Below are positions 38,498-49,109 of a stretch of 64,000 nucleotides of DNA, piece after piece. Under the pieces are notes generated by a model that saw only the letters and a list, made by a program, of their open reading frames with translations, was not told where the DNA came from and searched no databases. Each line of letters opens with the position of its first letter. Position 1 is the stretch's first letter. Source of the stretch: Bradyrhizobium sp. Ce-3 (GTDB lineage Bacteria > Pseudomonadota > Alphaproteobacteria > Rhizobiales > Xanthobacteraceae). The position numbers and the translations under genes are program-made. The DNA lies in assembly GCF_022835695.1 (NCBI RefSeq), contig NZ_BQUV01000007.1, positions 310,001-374,000 on the forward strand. Direction: 5' to 3'.

Positions 38498-38860
38498 CAG
38501 AGCCCCTGTCTATCCTGTGAATCCCTGTGGAGGTCGGGGAGAGAATCCGGGTCCGCCGCCCGGCCTTTGTATATCTCGTCCCTTTCTTCACAGCACCGCG
38601 GAAAAGGATAAGTCGACGTCACAGACAGAATGATAGTGAACCGGTGTGGATTTGTCTCTTGATAAGCTGGCCACAGCGATCCGCAACCAATTGAGTCCTG
38701 CGGCGGATTCCGGATTTCCGCCACCAACTGCCGAAATGTTGAGGGATGTGAACAAGCCCGCAAGAACGGCTGGATCGTTTTGCATGAGTCAAATTCACCG
38801 CCACTTAGACTCAAACCTTAGATTCTAAACTTAATTAGGTTTAGGAGAGCCGTGTGAGCG
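38498..38860. other. Candidate chromosomal replication origin (oriC)
   Basis: Gene-free spacer between divergent ppsR and hemJ. Near-consensus DnaA boxes (TTATNCACA, either strand): TTCTTCACA at 38584-38592 (8/9), TGTGGATTT at 38645-38653 (7/9), TGTGAACAA at 38747-38755 (8/9), and a weaker TGTGAATCC at 38516-38524. An AT-rich stretch from about 38807 to 38848 (CTTAGATTCTAAACTTAATT lies in it) is a candidate unwinding element. Strand bias flips here and parS/parAB lie to the right. The site agrees with alphaproteobacterial origins near hemE and the DUF299 gene. Sequence evidence is suggestive; replication start is inferred. Confidence 0.55.
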
Positions 38861-38944
38861 GATATGTATCCGTCCCCCGCTGGCAGAGCTTCGCGCGCAA
38901 CGCCAAGACCTCCCCCGAGCTGTTCCCTGAAAGGCATCGCTGCG

Positions 38945-39370
38945 ATGTTGTATGACTGGATCAAGGCGCTGCACATCGTCGCCGTCATCTCCTGGATGGC
39001 CGGCATGCTCTATCTGCCGCGGCTATTCGTCTATCATTGCGAAGCCGAGCCCGGCTCGAAGCAGTCCGAGACCTTCAAGGTCATGGAGCGGCGGCTTTTG
39101 AAGGGGATCATCAACCCTGCGATGATCGTCACCTGGTTGGCCGGGCTCTATCTGGTCTGGGCCGGACACTGGTACCTGTCGGGCTGGTTTCACGTCAAAT
39201 TTACGCTGGTCCTCATCATGTCGGGTATCCACGGCTTTTTGTCTCGCTGTGTGAAGGATTTCGCCGCCGACCGGAATCAGCGAAGCCAGAAATTCTATCG
39301 TATTATCAACGAGGTGCCGACGCTTCTGATGATCCTGATCGTCATCATGGTGGTGGTGAAGCCATTCTAG
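38945..39370 (+). CDS. hemJ: Protoporphyrinogen oxidase HemJ
   Basis: 141-residue integral membrane protein, the common alphaproteobacterial protoporphyrinogen IX oxidase. Four hydrophobic segments; the essential histidine and lysine are visible in WIKALHIVAVISWMAGMLYL and MERRLLKGIINPAM. The C-terminal RIINEVPTLLMILIVIMVVVK closes it. ATG 38945 (MLYDW) chosen over the longer frame from 38864. Its usual neighbour hemE is absent. Confidence 0.95.
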   Translation: MLYDWIKALHIVAVISWMAGMLYLPRLFVYHCEAEPGSKQSETFKVMERRLLKGIINPAMIVTWLAGLYLVWAGHWYLSGWFHVKFTLVLIMSGIHGFLSRCVKDFAADRNQRSQKFYRIINEVPTLLMILIVIMVVVKPF

Positions 39371-39406
39371 ACATTGCGATGCCTAAGAAGCATGCTTCAG
39401 TCCTTC

Positions 39407-39435
39407 TTGCGAAGGACGGATCGATTTTCTATATA
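39407..39435 (+). promoter_or_regulatory. Housekeeping-type promoter of rho
   Basis: TTGCGA (39407-39412), 17-base spacer, TATATA (39430-39435). Close to sigma-70 consensus with the ideal spacing. It gives a leader of about 180 bases before the rho ATG; rho leaders are often the site of autoregulation. Confidence 0.6.
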
Positions 39436-39621
39436 GGTTTTATCCCACCCCACGCAGGCGGATGTGGCCGCGTTCCGGTTCTTTTCGGGCCGGCGCCGCA
39501 TCAGGTTTGAAAGCCCAAACGGCACTTTCCTGGCTGAGACCTGCGGACCTTCCTTTGGCGTCCGCTTTTTCCAAGCCACCTCGCACCCCTTCCCAACCTA
39601 CTTCCTGACAGGACTACCCCA

Positions 39622-40887
<1,266 letters not shown>

Positions 40888-40911
40888 GGCCTAAGGTCGG
40901 GCCGAACAGGA

Positions 40912-40944
40912 AAGGGCGCTCCGCACAAACGGGGCGCCTTTTTT
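40912..40944 (+). terminator. Factor-independent terminator after rho
   Basis: Arms AAGGGCGCTCCG and CGGGGCGCCTT with loop CACAAA, pairing with one bulged G and one G-T pair, followed by a T-run (40939-40944). It lies 25 bases past the rho stop. The best terminator in the window. Confidence 0.85.
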
Positions 40945-40955
40945 CATGCTGCGGG

Positions 40956-41123
40956 TTTGCTGCAGCACGATGCAGCAAAAATTGAGCCGCCTTTCGCACC
41001 GAATATTCATATAAATATCTGATGTGATTTATATTTCCATCATGGCTGTGTGATTTGGTTGATAATGCCGCAGCAAAATTGCTGCGCGGCTGCTGCAATG
41101 AATTGCGATGCTGCAACGCAGCA
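40956..41123. promoter_or_regulatory. Cluster of TGCTGC/GCAGCA palindromes upstream of mnmE
   Basis: Three palindromes: TTTGCTGCA-N6-TGCAGCAAA (40956-40979), CGCAGCAA-AA-TTGCTGCG (41069-41086) and TGCTGC-AAC-GCAGCA (41109-41123), with an AT-rich stretch (about 41001-41040) between the first two. The last has the form CTGC-N3-GCAG recognised by PhaR-type regulators of polyhydroxybutyrate metabolism. Binding is an inference; a chance run or an origin-related structure is possible. Confidence 0.5.
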
Positions 41124-41140
41124 TAGTGCGGCACGGCGTG

Positions 41141-41164
41141 CAAAACGGGAGCCAAAACGGGAGC
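41141..41164. repeat. 12-base direct duplication before mnmE
   Basis: CAAAACGGGAGC repeated twice in tandem, ending about 35 bases before the mnmE ATG. Confidence 0.8.
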
Positions 41165-41198
41165 GTTGCCTTTGCCGATTTGCTGGAAGAAATAGGCG

Positions 41199-42524
41199 AT
41201 GCATCCGCGCGACCAGACTATCTTCGCATTGTCCTCCGGACGGCCGCCGAGCGCGATCGCCATTATCAGACTGTCTGGCCCAATGGCCGAGTCGGTCATT
41301 GCGGGACTGGCCGGCAAGGCGTTGGCGCCGCGGATGGCGACCCGGGCGCTGCTCCGCGATTCGAACCATCAACCGATCGATGACGCAGTCGTGCTCTGGT
41401 TCCCGGGTCCTGGTAGCGCGACCGGCGAGGACGTCGCCGAATTTCATGTCCACGGCGGGCGTGCGGTCCTGGCGGCGATGTTCGACGCCATCGCGGCCTT
41501 CGACAATGTCCGACCGGCCGAGCCCGGCGAGTTCACCCGGCGCGCATTCGAGAACGGCAAGCTCGACCTGACCGAGGCCGAAGGCCTGGACGATCTGATC
41601 CATGCCGACACCGACCGTCAAAGGCGCCAGGCACTGCGCCAGCTGAAAGGGTTGCTCGGCGACCGCGCCCGCGACTGGCGCGAGCGGATCATCGCGGCGT
41701 CCGCGCTGATCGAGGCCGGCATCGATTTCTCCGACGAAGGCGATGTGCCGGCGGAACTGATCGCGCCGGCGCTGGAGAAGATCCGGGCGCTGCATGACGA
41801 GATCAAGCAGGTGCTAGCGGGGCAGGGGCAAAGCGAGCGGTTGCGCGACGGCCTGGTGGTCGCGATCGCGGGCCCGCCGAACGTCGGCAAATCGACCCTG
41901 ATCAATCAGCTTGCCAAGCGGGAGGTCGCGATTGTCTCGCCGCATGCCGGCACGACGCGCGACGTGATCGAGGTCCAGCTCGATCTCGATGGCTATCCCG
42001 TCACGGTCATCGACACCGCCGGGATCCGCGAGACCAGCGATCCGGTGGAGCAGGAGGGGGTTCGCCGGGCGCGGGCCCGGGCCGCCGAAGCCGACCTCGT
42101 GCTGTGGCTGGCCGACAGCGGCGGCGCGAAGCCCGCGCACGGTGGCGCGACCCCGACCTGGCTGGTGCGAAACAAGATCGACCTGGTCAGGACGCCGGCG
42201 GGTGAGGGCAGTAGCTACCCCGAGTTCAGGATATCGGCGGCCCGCGGCGACGGTCTCTCCGAGCTGATCGCCGCATTGGTCGGTTTCGCTCACGACTATT
42301 TCGCGACCAGCGAGGGCGGTCTGATCAGCCGGACCCGGCAGCGCGGGTTGCTCGAGGAGACTGTCGAATCTCTTCGGCGCAGCATCGACGTGGTCGGGCA
42401 GGGCGAGGAGCTCGCCGCTGAGGAACTGCGCAGGGCCGCCTATTCGCTCGGCCGTCTGCTCGGTCGGGTTGATGTCGAGGACATCCTGGACGTCATCTTC
42501 CGCGAGTTTTGCGTCGGAAAGTAG
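41199..42524 (+). CDS. mnmE: tRNA uridine-5-carboxymethylaminomethyl(34) synthesis GTPase MnmE
   Basis: 441-residue GTPase that with MnmG modifies the wobble uridine of several tRNAs. An N-terminal formyl-THF binding domain opens [20 protein letters not shown]; helices follow. The G domain has [38 protein letters not shown] and RNKID. The C-terminus ends in the catalytic cysteine tail (FREFCVGK; the family's CIGK with Val). ATG 41199. Followed by two parS sites and mnmG. Confidence 0.97.
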   Translation: MHPRDQTIFALSSGRPPSAIAIIRLSGPMAESVIAGLAGKALAPRMATRALLRDSNHQPIDDAVVLWFPGPGSATGEDVAEFHVHGGRAVLAAMFDAIAAFDNVRPAEPGEFTRRAFENGKLDLTEAEGLDDLIHADTDRQRRQALRQLKGLLGDRARDWRERIIAASALIEAGIDFSDEGDVPAELIAPALEKIRALHDEIKQVLAGQGQSERLRDGLVVAIAGPPNVGKSTLINQLAKREVAIVSPHAGTTRDVIEVQLDLDGYPVTVIDTAGIRETSDPVEQEGVRRARARAAEADLVLWLADSGGAKPAHGGATPTWLVRNKIDLVRTPAGEGSSYPEFRISAARGDGLSELIAALVGFAHDYFATSEGGLISRTRQRGLLEETVESLRRSIDVVGQGEELAAEELRRAAYSLGRLLGRVDVEDILDVIFREFCVGK

Positions 42525-42539
42525 CGGGGGACGCCCCCT

Positions 42540-42555
42540 TGTTTCACGTGAAACA
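42540..42555. promoter_or_regulatory. parS site 1
   Basis: TGTTTCACGTGAAACA, an exact match to the conserved ParB binding site, 15 bases after the mnmE stop. Confidence 0.97.
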
Positions 42556-42585
42556 TGGTTTCGATCTGGTTAAGGAACTCTCCTC

Positions 42586-42601
42586 CGTTTCACGTGAAAC
42601 A
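42586..42601. promoter_or_regulatory. parS site 2
   Basis: CGTTTCACGTGAAACA, one mismatch (first base) from the consensus. Confidence 0.93.
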
Positions 42602-42623
42602 ATTGCCGTCAGCTGGAGTGCGC

Positions 42624-42639
42624 TGTTTCACGTGAAACA
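42624..42639. promoter_or_regulatory. parS site 3
   Basis: TGTTTCACGTGAAACA, exact match. Sites 1 to 3 lie within 100 bases in the mnmE-mnmG spacer. Confidence 0.97.
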
Positions 42640-42761
42640 GCTCCGCCCGGCGTTGCGAGCGAGGTGAAGCAAGCCATATCTCGCCCATCGGACCAGGTCG
42701 CAGACCGCCGATCTCAACTTCGTTCTTCCGGCTTTCATCACTCCGCGATAGAAGTCCCGCC

Positions 42762-44645
42762 ATGACTTCCAGGGCAGATTCATTTGACGTCATCGTCATC
42801 GGCGGCGGCCATGCCGGCTGCGAAGCCGCGAGTGCTGCTGCCCGGATGGGCGCGAAGACGGCCCTGGTGACGCATCGTTTCGCGACCATCGGCGCGATGT
42901 CCTGCAATCCCGCGATCGGCGGGCTTGGTAAGGGCCATCTGGTCCGCGAAGTCGATGCGCTGGACGGTCTGATGGGCCGGGTCGCCGACGCCGGCGGCAT
43001 CCAGTTTCGCATGCTCAATCGCCGCAAGGGTCCGGCGGTCCGTGGCCCCCGGGCCCAGGCCGACCGCAAGCTCTATGCGGCGGCGATGCAGGCGGCGATC
43101 ACCGAGACAGCGAACCTCGGCGTCATCGAAGGCGAGGCGGACGAACTGATCGTCGTCGACGGCCGCGTGACCGGCATCCGTCTGGGCGACGGCCGTCAGC
43201 TCGATGCGGGCGCTGTCGTCATCACGACCGGAACCTTCCTGCGCGGTCTGATCCATCTTGGCGAGAAGAACTGGCCGGCTGGCCGGGTAGGCGAGGCGCC
43301 GGCCATGGGCCTGTCCAACTCGTTCGAGCGAGCCGGCTTTGTGCTCGGCCGGCTCAAGACCGGGACGCCGCCGCGTCTCGACGGCACCACGATCGACTGG
43401 TCTGCGGTCGAAATGCAGCCGGGAGACGAGCCTCCGGAGCCCTTTTCGGTCATGACGGACCGGATCACGACCCCGCAGATCCAGTGCGGCATCACCCGGA
43501 CCACGCCGGCGACCCATGAGGTGATCCGGGCCAATGTGCACCGCTCGCCGATGTATTCCGGCCAGATCAAGAGCTCCGGGCCGCGCTATTGCCCCTCGAT
43601 CGAGGACAAGATCGTCCGCTTTGGCGACCGCGATGGCCACCAGATCTTCCTGGAGCCGGAAGGGCTCGATGACAGCACGGTCTATCCCAACGGCATCTCG
43701 ACCTCGCTGCCGGAGGAGGTCCAGCTCGCGATCCTCGCCACCATCCCCGGCCTTGAGCGGGTGAAGATGGTCCGGCCGGGCTATGCGATCGAATACGACC
43801 ACGTCGATCCCCGTGAGCTCGATCCGACCCTTGAGACCAAGCGTCTGCGCGGGCTTTTCCTGGCCGGGCAGATCAATGGCACCACGGGATACGAAGAGGC
43901 GGCCGGGCAGGGCATCGTTGCCGGGCTCAATGCCGCCCTGGCCGCCGGCGGGACCGATCCGATCGTGTTCGACCGTGCTGACGGCTATCTCGGCGTGATG
44001 ATCGACGACCTCGTGACCCGCGGCATCACCGAGCCCTATCGGATGTTCACCTCGCGCGCCGAATACCGGCTGACGCTGCGGGCCGACAATGCCGATCAGC
44101 GGCTGACCGACAAGGGTATCGCGCTCGGATGCGTTGGAGCGGCCCGCGCGGAGCGCCATCGGACCAAGATGACGGCGCTGGATGCGGCCAAGACCCTGGC
44201 GAAGTCGCTTGCGATCACACCGAATGAAGCCGCCAAGCACGGGCTGGCGCTCAATCGCGACGGTCATCGCCGCTCCGCCTTCGAGCTGCTGGCCTATCCG
44301 GAGATCGAGTGGCCGGCGGTCCAGGCGATCTGGCCGGAGCTATCGGCCATTGACCCTGCGATCACGGTGCATCTCGAGATCGATGCCAAATACGATGTCT
44401 ATCTGAAGCGCCAGACCGCAGACGTTGACGCCTTCCGGCGCGACGAAGGCCTGGTCCTGACCGATGTCGACTATGCCGATGTGCCCGGCCTCTCCAACGA
44501 AGCGCGCGCCAAGCTGCAGAAGGCGCAGCCGCGGACGGTCGGCCAGGCCGGCCGGATCGACGGCATGACGCCGGCGGCGCTTGGAATCTTGGCGGCCTAT
44601 CTCCGGCGCGAGGCACGACGGAAATCGGCTAAGGCGACCGCCTGA
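42762..44645 (+). CDS. mnmG: tRNA uridine-5-carboxymethylaminomethyl(34) synthesis enzyme MnmG
   Basis: 627-residue FAD enzyme, partner of MnmE. The FAD dinucleotide motif is [20 protein letters not shown] at residues 6-25; [31 protein letters not shown] with catalytic cysteines nearby, and [18 protein letters not shown] follow, then the helical C-terminus. ATG 42762. Its stop TGA is directly followed by parS site 4. Confidence 0.99.
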   Translation: MTSRADSFDVIVIGGGHAGCEAASAAARMGAKTALVTHRFATIGAMSCNPAIGGLGKGHLVREVDALDGLMGRVADAGGIQFRMLNRRKGPAVRGPRAQADRKLYAAAMQAAITETANLGVIEGEADELIVVDGRVTGIRLGDGRQLDAGAVVITTGTFLRGLIHLGEKNWPAGRVGEAPAMGLSNSFERAGFVLGRLKTGTPPRLDGTTIDWSAVEMQPGDEPPEPFSVMTDRITTPQIQCGITRTTPATHEVIRANVHRSPMYSGQIKSSGPRYCPSIEDKIVRFGDRDGHQIFLEPEGLDDSTVYPNGISTSLPEEVQLAILATIPGLERVKMVRPGYAIEYDHVDPRELDPTLETKRLRGLFLAGQINGTTGYEEAAGQGIVAGLNAALAAGGTDPIVFDRADGYLGVMIDDLVTRGITEPYRMFTSRAEYRLTLRADNADQRLTDKGIALGCVGAARAERHRTKMTALDAAKTLAKSLAITPNEAAKHGLALNRDGHRRSAFELLAYPEIEWPAVQAIWPELSAIDPAITVHLEIDAKYDVYLKRQTADVDAFRRDEGLVLTDVDYADVPGLSNEARAKLQKAQPRTVGQAGRIDGMTPAALGILAAYLRREARRKSAKATA

Positions 44646-44661
44646 CGTTTCACGTGAAACA
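44646..44661. promoter_or_regulatory. parS site 4
   Basis: CGTTTCACGTGAAACA, one mismatch from consensus, starting with the base after the mnmG stop. Confidence 0.93.
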
Positions 44662-44776
44662 CGAAGGCTGAGCGCCGATAACTTTCGCCAGGCCGAAGCG
44701 TTGGGCAGGTCCATCGCTTGCCAGACTCAGCTACGATTGACTTTCCATCGTCAGACCGCACGGCCCTGCTCCCAGA

Positions 44777-45442
44777 ATGGCTTCAGCTCCGCAATCCGCC
44801 GAACTCGGCATCTCCGCCAAAGACAAGGCAGCGGCACTCGTGCTGACGCCTGTTTCACGTGAAACAGAGGTCCGGCTCGATCGCTACATCGCCCTCCTCC
44901 TGGAGTGGCAGGCCAAGACCAATCTCGTCGCGCCGTCGACGCTGCCAAATCTCTGGACCCGCCACGTCTCCGATTCGTTGCAGCTCCTGAGCCTCGCGCC
45001 GACGGCCAAGTCCTGGGTCGATCTCGGCAGCGGCGGCGGCTTCCCCGGCGTCGTGCTCGCCTGCGCCCTGGCCGAGACGCCTGGGGCGTCGATCCATCTG
45101 GTTGAGCGAATCGCCAAGAAGGCCGCGTTCCTGCGGGAAGCGATTCGGGTCACGGCGTCACCGGGGACGGTGCATCTGGCTGATATCGGGGATACTGTGG
45201 ATAGAATCGCGGGGCCCATCGATTGCGTCACCGCGCGGGCACTGGCTCCGTTACATCAACTGATCGGCTTTGCCGAGCCGTGGGTCAAAAAGGGCGCCAA
45301 GGCGCTGTTCTTGAAGGGTCAAGATGTAGAGGCCGAATTGACCGAGGCCACTAAATATTGGAATATTGAGCCAAAGCTACACGCCAGCCGGACCGGCGGA
45401 CAGGGCTGGATCGTCGAACTCGGGTCAATCGAGCGGCGCTAG
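44777..45442 (+). CDS. rsmG: 16S rRNA (guanine(527)-N7)-methyltransferase RsmG
   Basis: 221-residue SAM-dependent methylase of G527 in 16S rRNA. A motif I-like VDLGSGGGFPGVVLA and ITARALAPLHQLIGF-like (VTARALAPL) block are visible, and RHVSDSLQLLSLAP precedes them. ATG 44777. It carries an exact parS site inside codons for PVSRETE (44851-44866), as in several alphaproteobacterial rsmG genes. Thirty-two bases before parA's ATG. Confidence 0.97.
   Translation: MASAPQSAELGISAKDKAAALVLTPVSRETEVRLDRYIALLLEWQAKTNLVAPSTLPNLWTRHVSDSLQLLSLAPTAKSWVDLGSGGGFPGVVLACALAETPGASIHLVERIAKKAAFLREAIRVTASPGTVHLADIGDTVDRIAGPIDCVTARALAPLHQLIGFAEPWVKKGAKALFLKGQDVEAELTEATKYWNIEPKLHASRTGGQGWIVELGSIERR
44851..44866. 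promoter_or_regulatory. parS site 5, inside rsmG
   Basis: TGTTTCACGTGAAACA, exact match, within the rsmG reading frame. The codons translate as VSRET, so this segment serves coding and ParB loading. Confidence 0.96.
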
Positions 45443-45473
45443 GGGACTCCGCAAGAGCAAATGGTATTTTGGT

Positions 45474-46325
45474 ATGACTGTGATGGACAAGGTTTATCAA
45501 GGGGATAAGGCGCTCCAAGCGCCGGGCCATCCGCGCATCCTGTCGCTCGCCAACCAGAAGGGCGGCGTCGGCAAGACCACCACAGCGATCAATCTCGGCA
45601 CCGCACTCGCTGCGATTGGCGAGCGCGTCCTGATCGTCGATCTCGATCCGCAGGGCAATGCCTCGACCGGGCTCGGCATCGACCGCCGCAGCCGCAACTG
45701 CTCGACCTACGACGTGCTGATCGGCGAAGCGCCGCTGCGCGATGCCGTGGTCGCGACCGCGGTGCCGCGGCTGCATATCGCCGCCTCCACCATGGACCTC
45801 TCCGGCCTCGAGCTCGAGCTCGGCACCACGCCGGGCCGCGCCTTCCGGCTGCGCGACGCGATCGCCGGGTTGAACAACAACGTTTCACCCGATTCCGATT
45901 ACACCTATGTGCTGATCGACTGCCCGCCCTCGCTCAATCTGCTCACGGTGAATGCGATGGCTGCGTCGGACGCGATCCTCGTGCCGCTGCAATGCGAGTT
46001 CTTCGCACTCGAAGGTCTGTCGCAATTGCTGCAGACCGTAGAGCAGGTGCGCTCGACGCTCAATCCGACCTTGTCGATCCACGGCATCGTGCTGACCATG
46101 TTCGACTCGCGCAACAACCTCTCCAACCAGGTGGTTGCCGACGTGCGCCAGTTCATGGGCAACAAGGTCTACGACACCATGATCCCGCGCAACGTGCGCA
46201 TCTCGGAAGCGCCGTCCTACGGCAAGCCGGTGCTGGTCTACGATCTCAAATGCGCCGGCAGCGATGCATATCTCAAGCTCGCCACCGAAGTGATCCAGCG
46301 CGAGCGCGAGCTGCGCGCGCATTGA
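45474..46325 (+). CDS. parA: Chromosome partitioning ATPase ParA
   Basis: 283-residue Walker-type ATPase that moves the ParB-bound origin. Deviant Walker A is ANQKGGVGKTTTAINLGTAL at about residues 26-45, Walker A' DLDPQGNASTGLGI, Walker B YVLIDCPPSLNLLTVNA. Start ATG 45474 (MTVMDKVYQG); ATG 45483 is three codons later. Followed by parB after about 140 bases, which hold a CCCATCC-type repeat fragment. Confidence 0.96.
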   Translation: MTVMDKVYQGDKALQAPGHPRILSLANQKGGVGKTTTAINLGTALAAIGERVLIVDLDPQGNASTGLGIDRRSRNCSTYDVLIGEAPLRDAVVATAVPRLHIAASTMDLSGLELELGTTPGRAFRLRDAIAGLNNNVSPDSDYTYVLIDCPPSLNLLTVNAMAASDAILVPLQCEFFALEGLSQLLQTVEQVRSTLNPTLSIHGIVLTMFDSRNNLSNQVVADVRQFMGNKVYDTMIPRNVRISEAPSYGKPVLVYDLKCAGSDAYLKLATEVIQRERELRAH

Positions 46326-46466
46326 CGATGCACAGGATGGGCGCCATGCAGCGATCCCCATCCTCGTCCGCGACGACAGCGATGGGTTTCGCCGCGCGCG
46401 GCCCATCCTGCGATTCTGAAATTCAAGTCTGGAGTACTGCGCGTGAATCCAAGGGAGCTCGCAACA

Positions 46467-47357
46467 ATGGCCGATGAAGCGCGTTCGCGACTGGGGCGCG
46501 GGCTGGCAAGCCTGATCGGAGATGTCGGCGGCGAGGCGGCCGCGCATGTCGAGCGGCCGCGCAACCAGCGCAAGGTGCCGATCGAATTCCTCAAGCCCAA
46601 TCCGCGCAATCCGCGACGCAGCTTCGCCGACACCGAGCTCGGCGAACTCGCCGATTCGATCAAAGCGCGCGGCGTGATCCAGCCGATCGTGGTGCGCGCG
46701 ATCAAGGGCACCCAGGACCGCTACGAGATCATCGCCGGCGAACGCCGCTGGCGCGCCTCGCAGCTCGCCGGCCTGCACGAAGTGCCGATCGTGCCGGTCG
46801 AGGTGAATGATTCCGACGCGCTCGAGATCATGATCATCGAGAACGTGCAGCGCGAAGACCTCAACGCGATGGAAGAGGCGCTGGGTTATCATTCGCTCGC
46901 CGACGAGTTCAAACGCAGCCAGGAAGACATCGCCAAGATCGTCGGCAAGAGCCGCAGCCACGTCGCCAACATGATGCGGCTGACCAAGCTGCCGGCCGAG
47001 GTACAGGCGCTGATCTCGAAGGGCGATCTCTCCGCCGGCCACGCCCGTGCGCTGATCGGCGTGCCGGATCCGCTTGCCGCCGCAAAGCGCATCGTCGCCG
47101 AAGGCCTCAACGTCCGTCAGGCCGAGGCGCTGGCGCATGAGGAGGGCGTGCCGGAACGCAAGCCGCAGAAGGCGCGCAGCGGCAGCGCGGCCAAGGTCGA
47201 CAAGGATGCCGACACGCTGGCGCTGGAGAAGCGTGTCAGCGATGCGCTCGGTCTTGCCGTCACCGTCAGCCACCGCGATCCCGGCGGCACCGTCCAGATC
47301 AACTACCGCAACCTCGAGCAGCTCGACGAGGTGATACGGCGGCTGGAAGGCGGCTAG
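46467..47357 (+). CDS. parB: Chromosome partitioning protein ParB
   Basis: 296-residue CTP-dependent DNA clamp that loads at parS. N-terminal Arg-rich ParA-activating segment MADEARSRLGRGLASLI, CTPase box GVIQPIVVRAIKGT and GERRWRASQLAGLHEVP, then ENVQREDLNAMEEALGY and the helix-turn-helix SQEDIAKIVGKSRSHVANMM. A C-terminal dimer domain ends it. ATG 46467 has AAGGGAG nine bases upstream; GTG 46443 would add eight residues. Confidence 0.97.
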   Translation: MADEARSRLGRGLASLIGDVGGEAAAHVERPRNQRKVPIEFLKPNPRNPRRSFADTELGELADSIKARGVIQPIVVRAIKGTQDRYEIIAGERRWRASQLAGLHEVPIVPVEVNDSDALEIMIIENVQREDLNAMEEALGYHSLADEFKRSQEDIAKIVGKSRSHVANMMRLTKLPAEVQALISKGDLSAGHARALIGVPDPLAAAKRIVAEGLNVRQAEALAHEEGVPERKPQKARSGSAAKVDKDADTLALEKRVSDALGLAVTVSHRDPGGTVQINYRNLEQLDEVIRRLEGG

Positions 47358-47376
47358 TTCTTCCAACAACTCTCCA

Positions 47377-47493
47377 CGTCATTGCGAGGAGCTCGCGACA
47401 AAATTGCAAAGCAATTTTGCGCTGAAGCGACGAAGCAATCCATCGATCCGCATATGCGGACCCATGGATTGCTTCGCTTCACTGGCAATGACG
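47377..47493. repeat. Dispersed repeat (CGTCATTGCGAGGAGC...GGCAATGACG)
   Basis: Outer arms CGTCATTGCGAGG (47377-47389) and GGCAATGACG (47484-47493); inner arms GAAGCAATCCAT and ATGGATTGCTTC. Between the converging parB and holA ends, likely serving as a bidirectional hairpin terminator. Confidence 0.8.
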
Positions 47494-47511
47494 TCTTCCC
47501 AATATCGTGCG

Positions 47512-48543
47512 TTATCCCCGCCGCTTCGCGTTCGCCGCGATCGACAGCAGCGCGCGCTGCCCGATCACGGCGGCGAGCGAGGCCTGCTTGCGCATGTCGA
47601 GCGCCGCGGTGGCGAGCTGGTCGATCACGATGACCAGGCGTTGCGGCGTGAAATTGCGCAGCGCGATCTCGACCATCGGTTTGCGCGAGAAATGCAGCCG
47701 CGGAAATCCGCCTTCGAGCACGGCCGATGCCGGCGTCCCGTCAGCGATCGCCAGCGCCGATTTGTGCAGCCACGCCGCCTGGCGCTGCGCGGCCGAGATG
47801 ATCACGCCGGGGTAGGTGCCGGCGACCATTGCCTTGGTGAACTCGCTTTCGACCAGCGCGGCGTTACCGGCGAACGCGCCGTCGACGATCGGATCGAGCT
47901 TCAGCTCGGAGGCGTCGGAGACCACGGTCATCACGTCGTCGAGCGTGATCTCGCCCTTGCCATGCGCGAACAGCGCGAGCTTGCGCAGCTCGTTGCGCGA
48001 GGCCATGCGGTCGCCGCCGAGCAGCGACATCAGCACCGCACGCGCGTCTTGCGCGAGCCGCAGGTTGGAGGTGCGCAGCTCGTCCTCGATCAGCTTGGTC
48101 AGATCGCGCTCGGTGTCGGGATAGCAGCCGATCGCGACCGCGCTCTTGGCGCGCTCGCAGATCTTGCGCAGCGGCGATTCCGGCCGCAGTTCGCCGGCCT
48201 CGATCACGATGCGGCAATCTTTCAGGGCTGGGGTTTCGGTCAGCGTCTCGACGCCGCTCGAGAAATTGCGTGATCCGGCCCGGACGCGGATGGCGCGGCG
48301 GCCGCCGAACAGCGGCACCGTCATGGCCTCGTCGACCAGCCGCGACGGCTCGGCGGCGAGCTCGTCGCCATCGAGCCGCACCAGCGAGAACGGATCGTTG
48401 GGATCGTCGACGGCCGAGGCCATCAGCGCGTCGGCGCGCTCGCGCACCAGGCCGAGGTCCGGGCCGTAAACCAGGATGATCGGCCGGCCGGCATCAGGCC
48501 GGGCGAGGAAGTTATCGATTTCTTTTCCGCGAAGCGCGACCAA
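47512..48543 (-). CDS. holA: DNA polymerase III subunit delta
   Basis: 343-residue clamp-loader subunit that opens the beta clamp. The AAA-like fold is seen in IILVYGPDLGLVRERADAL and the RIEV-type FGGRRAIRVRAG; the C-terminal collar includes VISAAQRQAAWLHKSALAI. It lacks a functional Walker A, as in delta generally. The start is TTG 48541-48543. Follows lptE by eight bases, giving leuS-lptE-holA. Confidence 0.95.
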   Translation of the reverse strand: MVALRGKEIDNFLARPDAGRPIILVYGPDLGLVRERADALMASAVDDPNDPFSLVRLDGDELAAEPSRLVDEAMTVPLFGGRRAIRVRAGSRNFSSGVETLTETPALKDCRIVIEAGELRPESPLRKICERAKSAVAIGCYPDTERDLTKLIEDELRTSNLRLAQDARAVLMSLLGGDRMASRNELRKLALFAHGKGEITLDDVMTVVSDASELKLDPIVDGAFAGNAALVESEFTKAMVAGTYPGVIISAAQRQAAWLHKSALAIADGTPASAVLEGGFPRLHFSRKPMVEIALRNFTPQRLVIVIDQLATAALDMRKQASLAAVIGQRALLSIAANAKRRG

Positions 48544-48551
48544 TGCAGCGA

Positions 48552-49109
48552 TCAGGTTCCGGCCGAGAAGAACGAGGCGAGCCGGGTCTGGATGTTGTCG
48601 GCGATCTCCTGCGCGGCGCGGTCCTCGGCGTCGCGGAGGGCGCGGGTCCGGGCGAAGCGCTGGTAGGAACCGGGCATGTCATAGGACACGCGCGAGAAGG
48701 TGGTGCCGGTCATGACCGACTTGTTCGACGCGATCTCGACCAGGTTGAACTGGGCATCGATGCCGTAGTTCTCGCTGGTCGGCAGCGCGGTGGTCGGGTC
48801 AATCATCAGCGAGGAACGGCTGGTATTGAAACGCAGCACCAGCCGGTGCGTCGGCGGTGCGCCGGTGGCGGTGCCGTAGAGCTTGAAGGCGAGGGCGTTG
48901 CGGACCTCGACGCCGACCCGGGCCTCGCGGGACGCGTTCGCCTTGTCGACCGGGGGAACCTCGACGCCCATCAACTTTTCGCGCAAGGCGGACGACTGAC
49001 CGTCGAGCGTGCGCTCGGCATACATCGGCTGGAAGCATCCGGCCGTCAGCGCGGCCAAGGCAGCCACAGCCACGAGCCGGGCGGCGATCCCAATCCTAGC
49101 CGACAACAT
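48552..49109 (-). CDS. lptE: LPS-assembly lipoprotein LptE
   Basis: 185-residue outer-membrane lipoprotein that plugs LptD for lipopolysaccharide export. The lipobox is LTAGC with Cys at residue 25. [15 protein letters not shown] and the family's [18 protein letters not shown] and [15 protein letters not shown]-terminal segments are visible. ATG 49107-49109 overlaps the leuS end by 14 bases. Confidence 0.93.
   Translation of the reverse strand: MLSARIGIAARLVAVAALAALTAGCFQPMYAERTLDGQSSALREKLMGVEVPPVDKANASREARVGVEVRNALAFKLYGTATGAPPTHRLVLRFNTSRSSLMIDPTTALPTSENYGIDAQFNLVEIASNKSVMTGTTFSRVSYDMPGSYQRFARTRALRDAEDRAAQEIADNIQTRLASFFSAGT

Noticed and set aside
38864-38944. N-terminal extension of HemJ
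   Set aside because: The HemJ family starts at MLYDWIKALH; the extra 27 residues are Pro/Ser/Arg-rich and lie in the upstream region.
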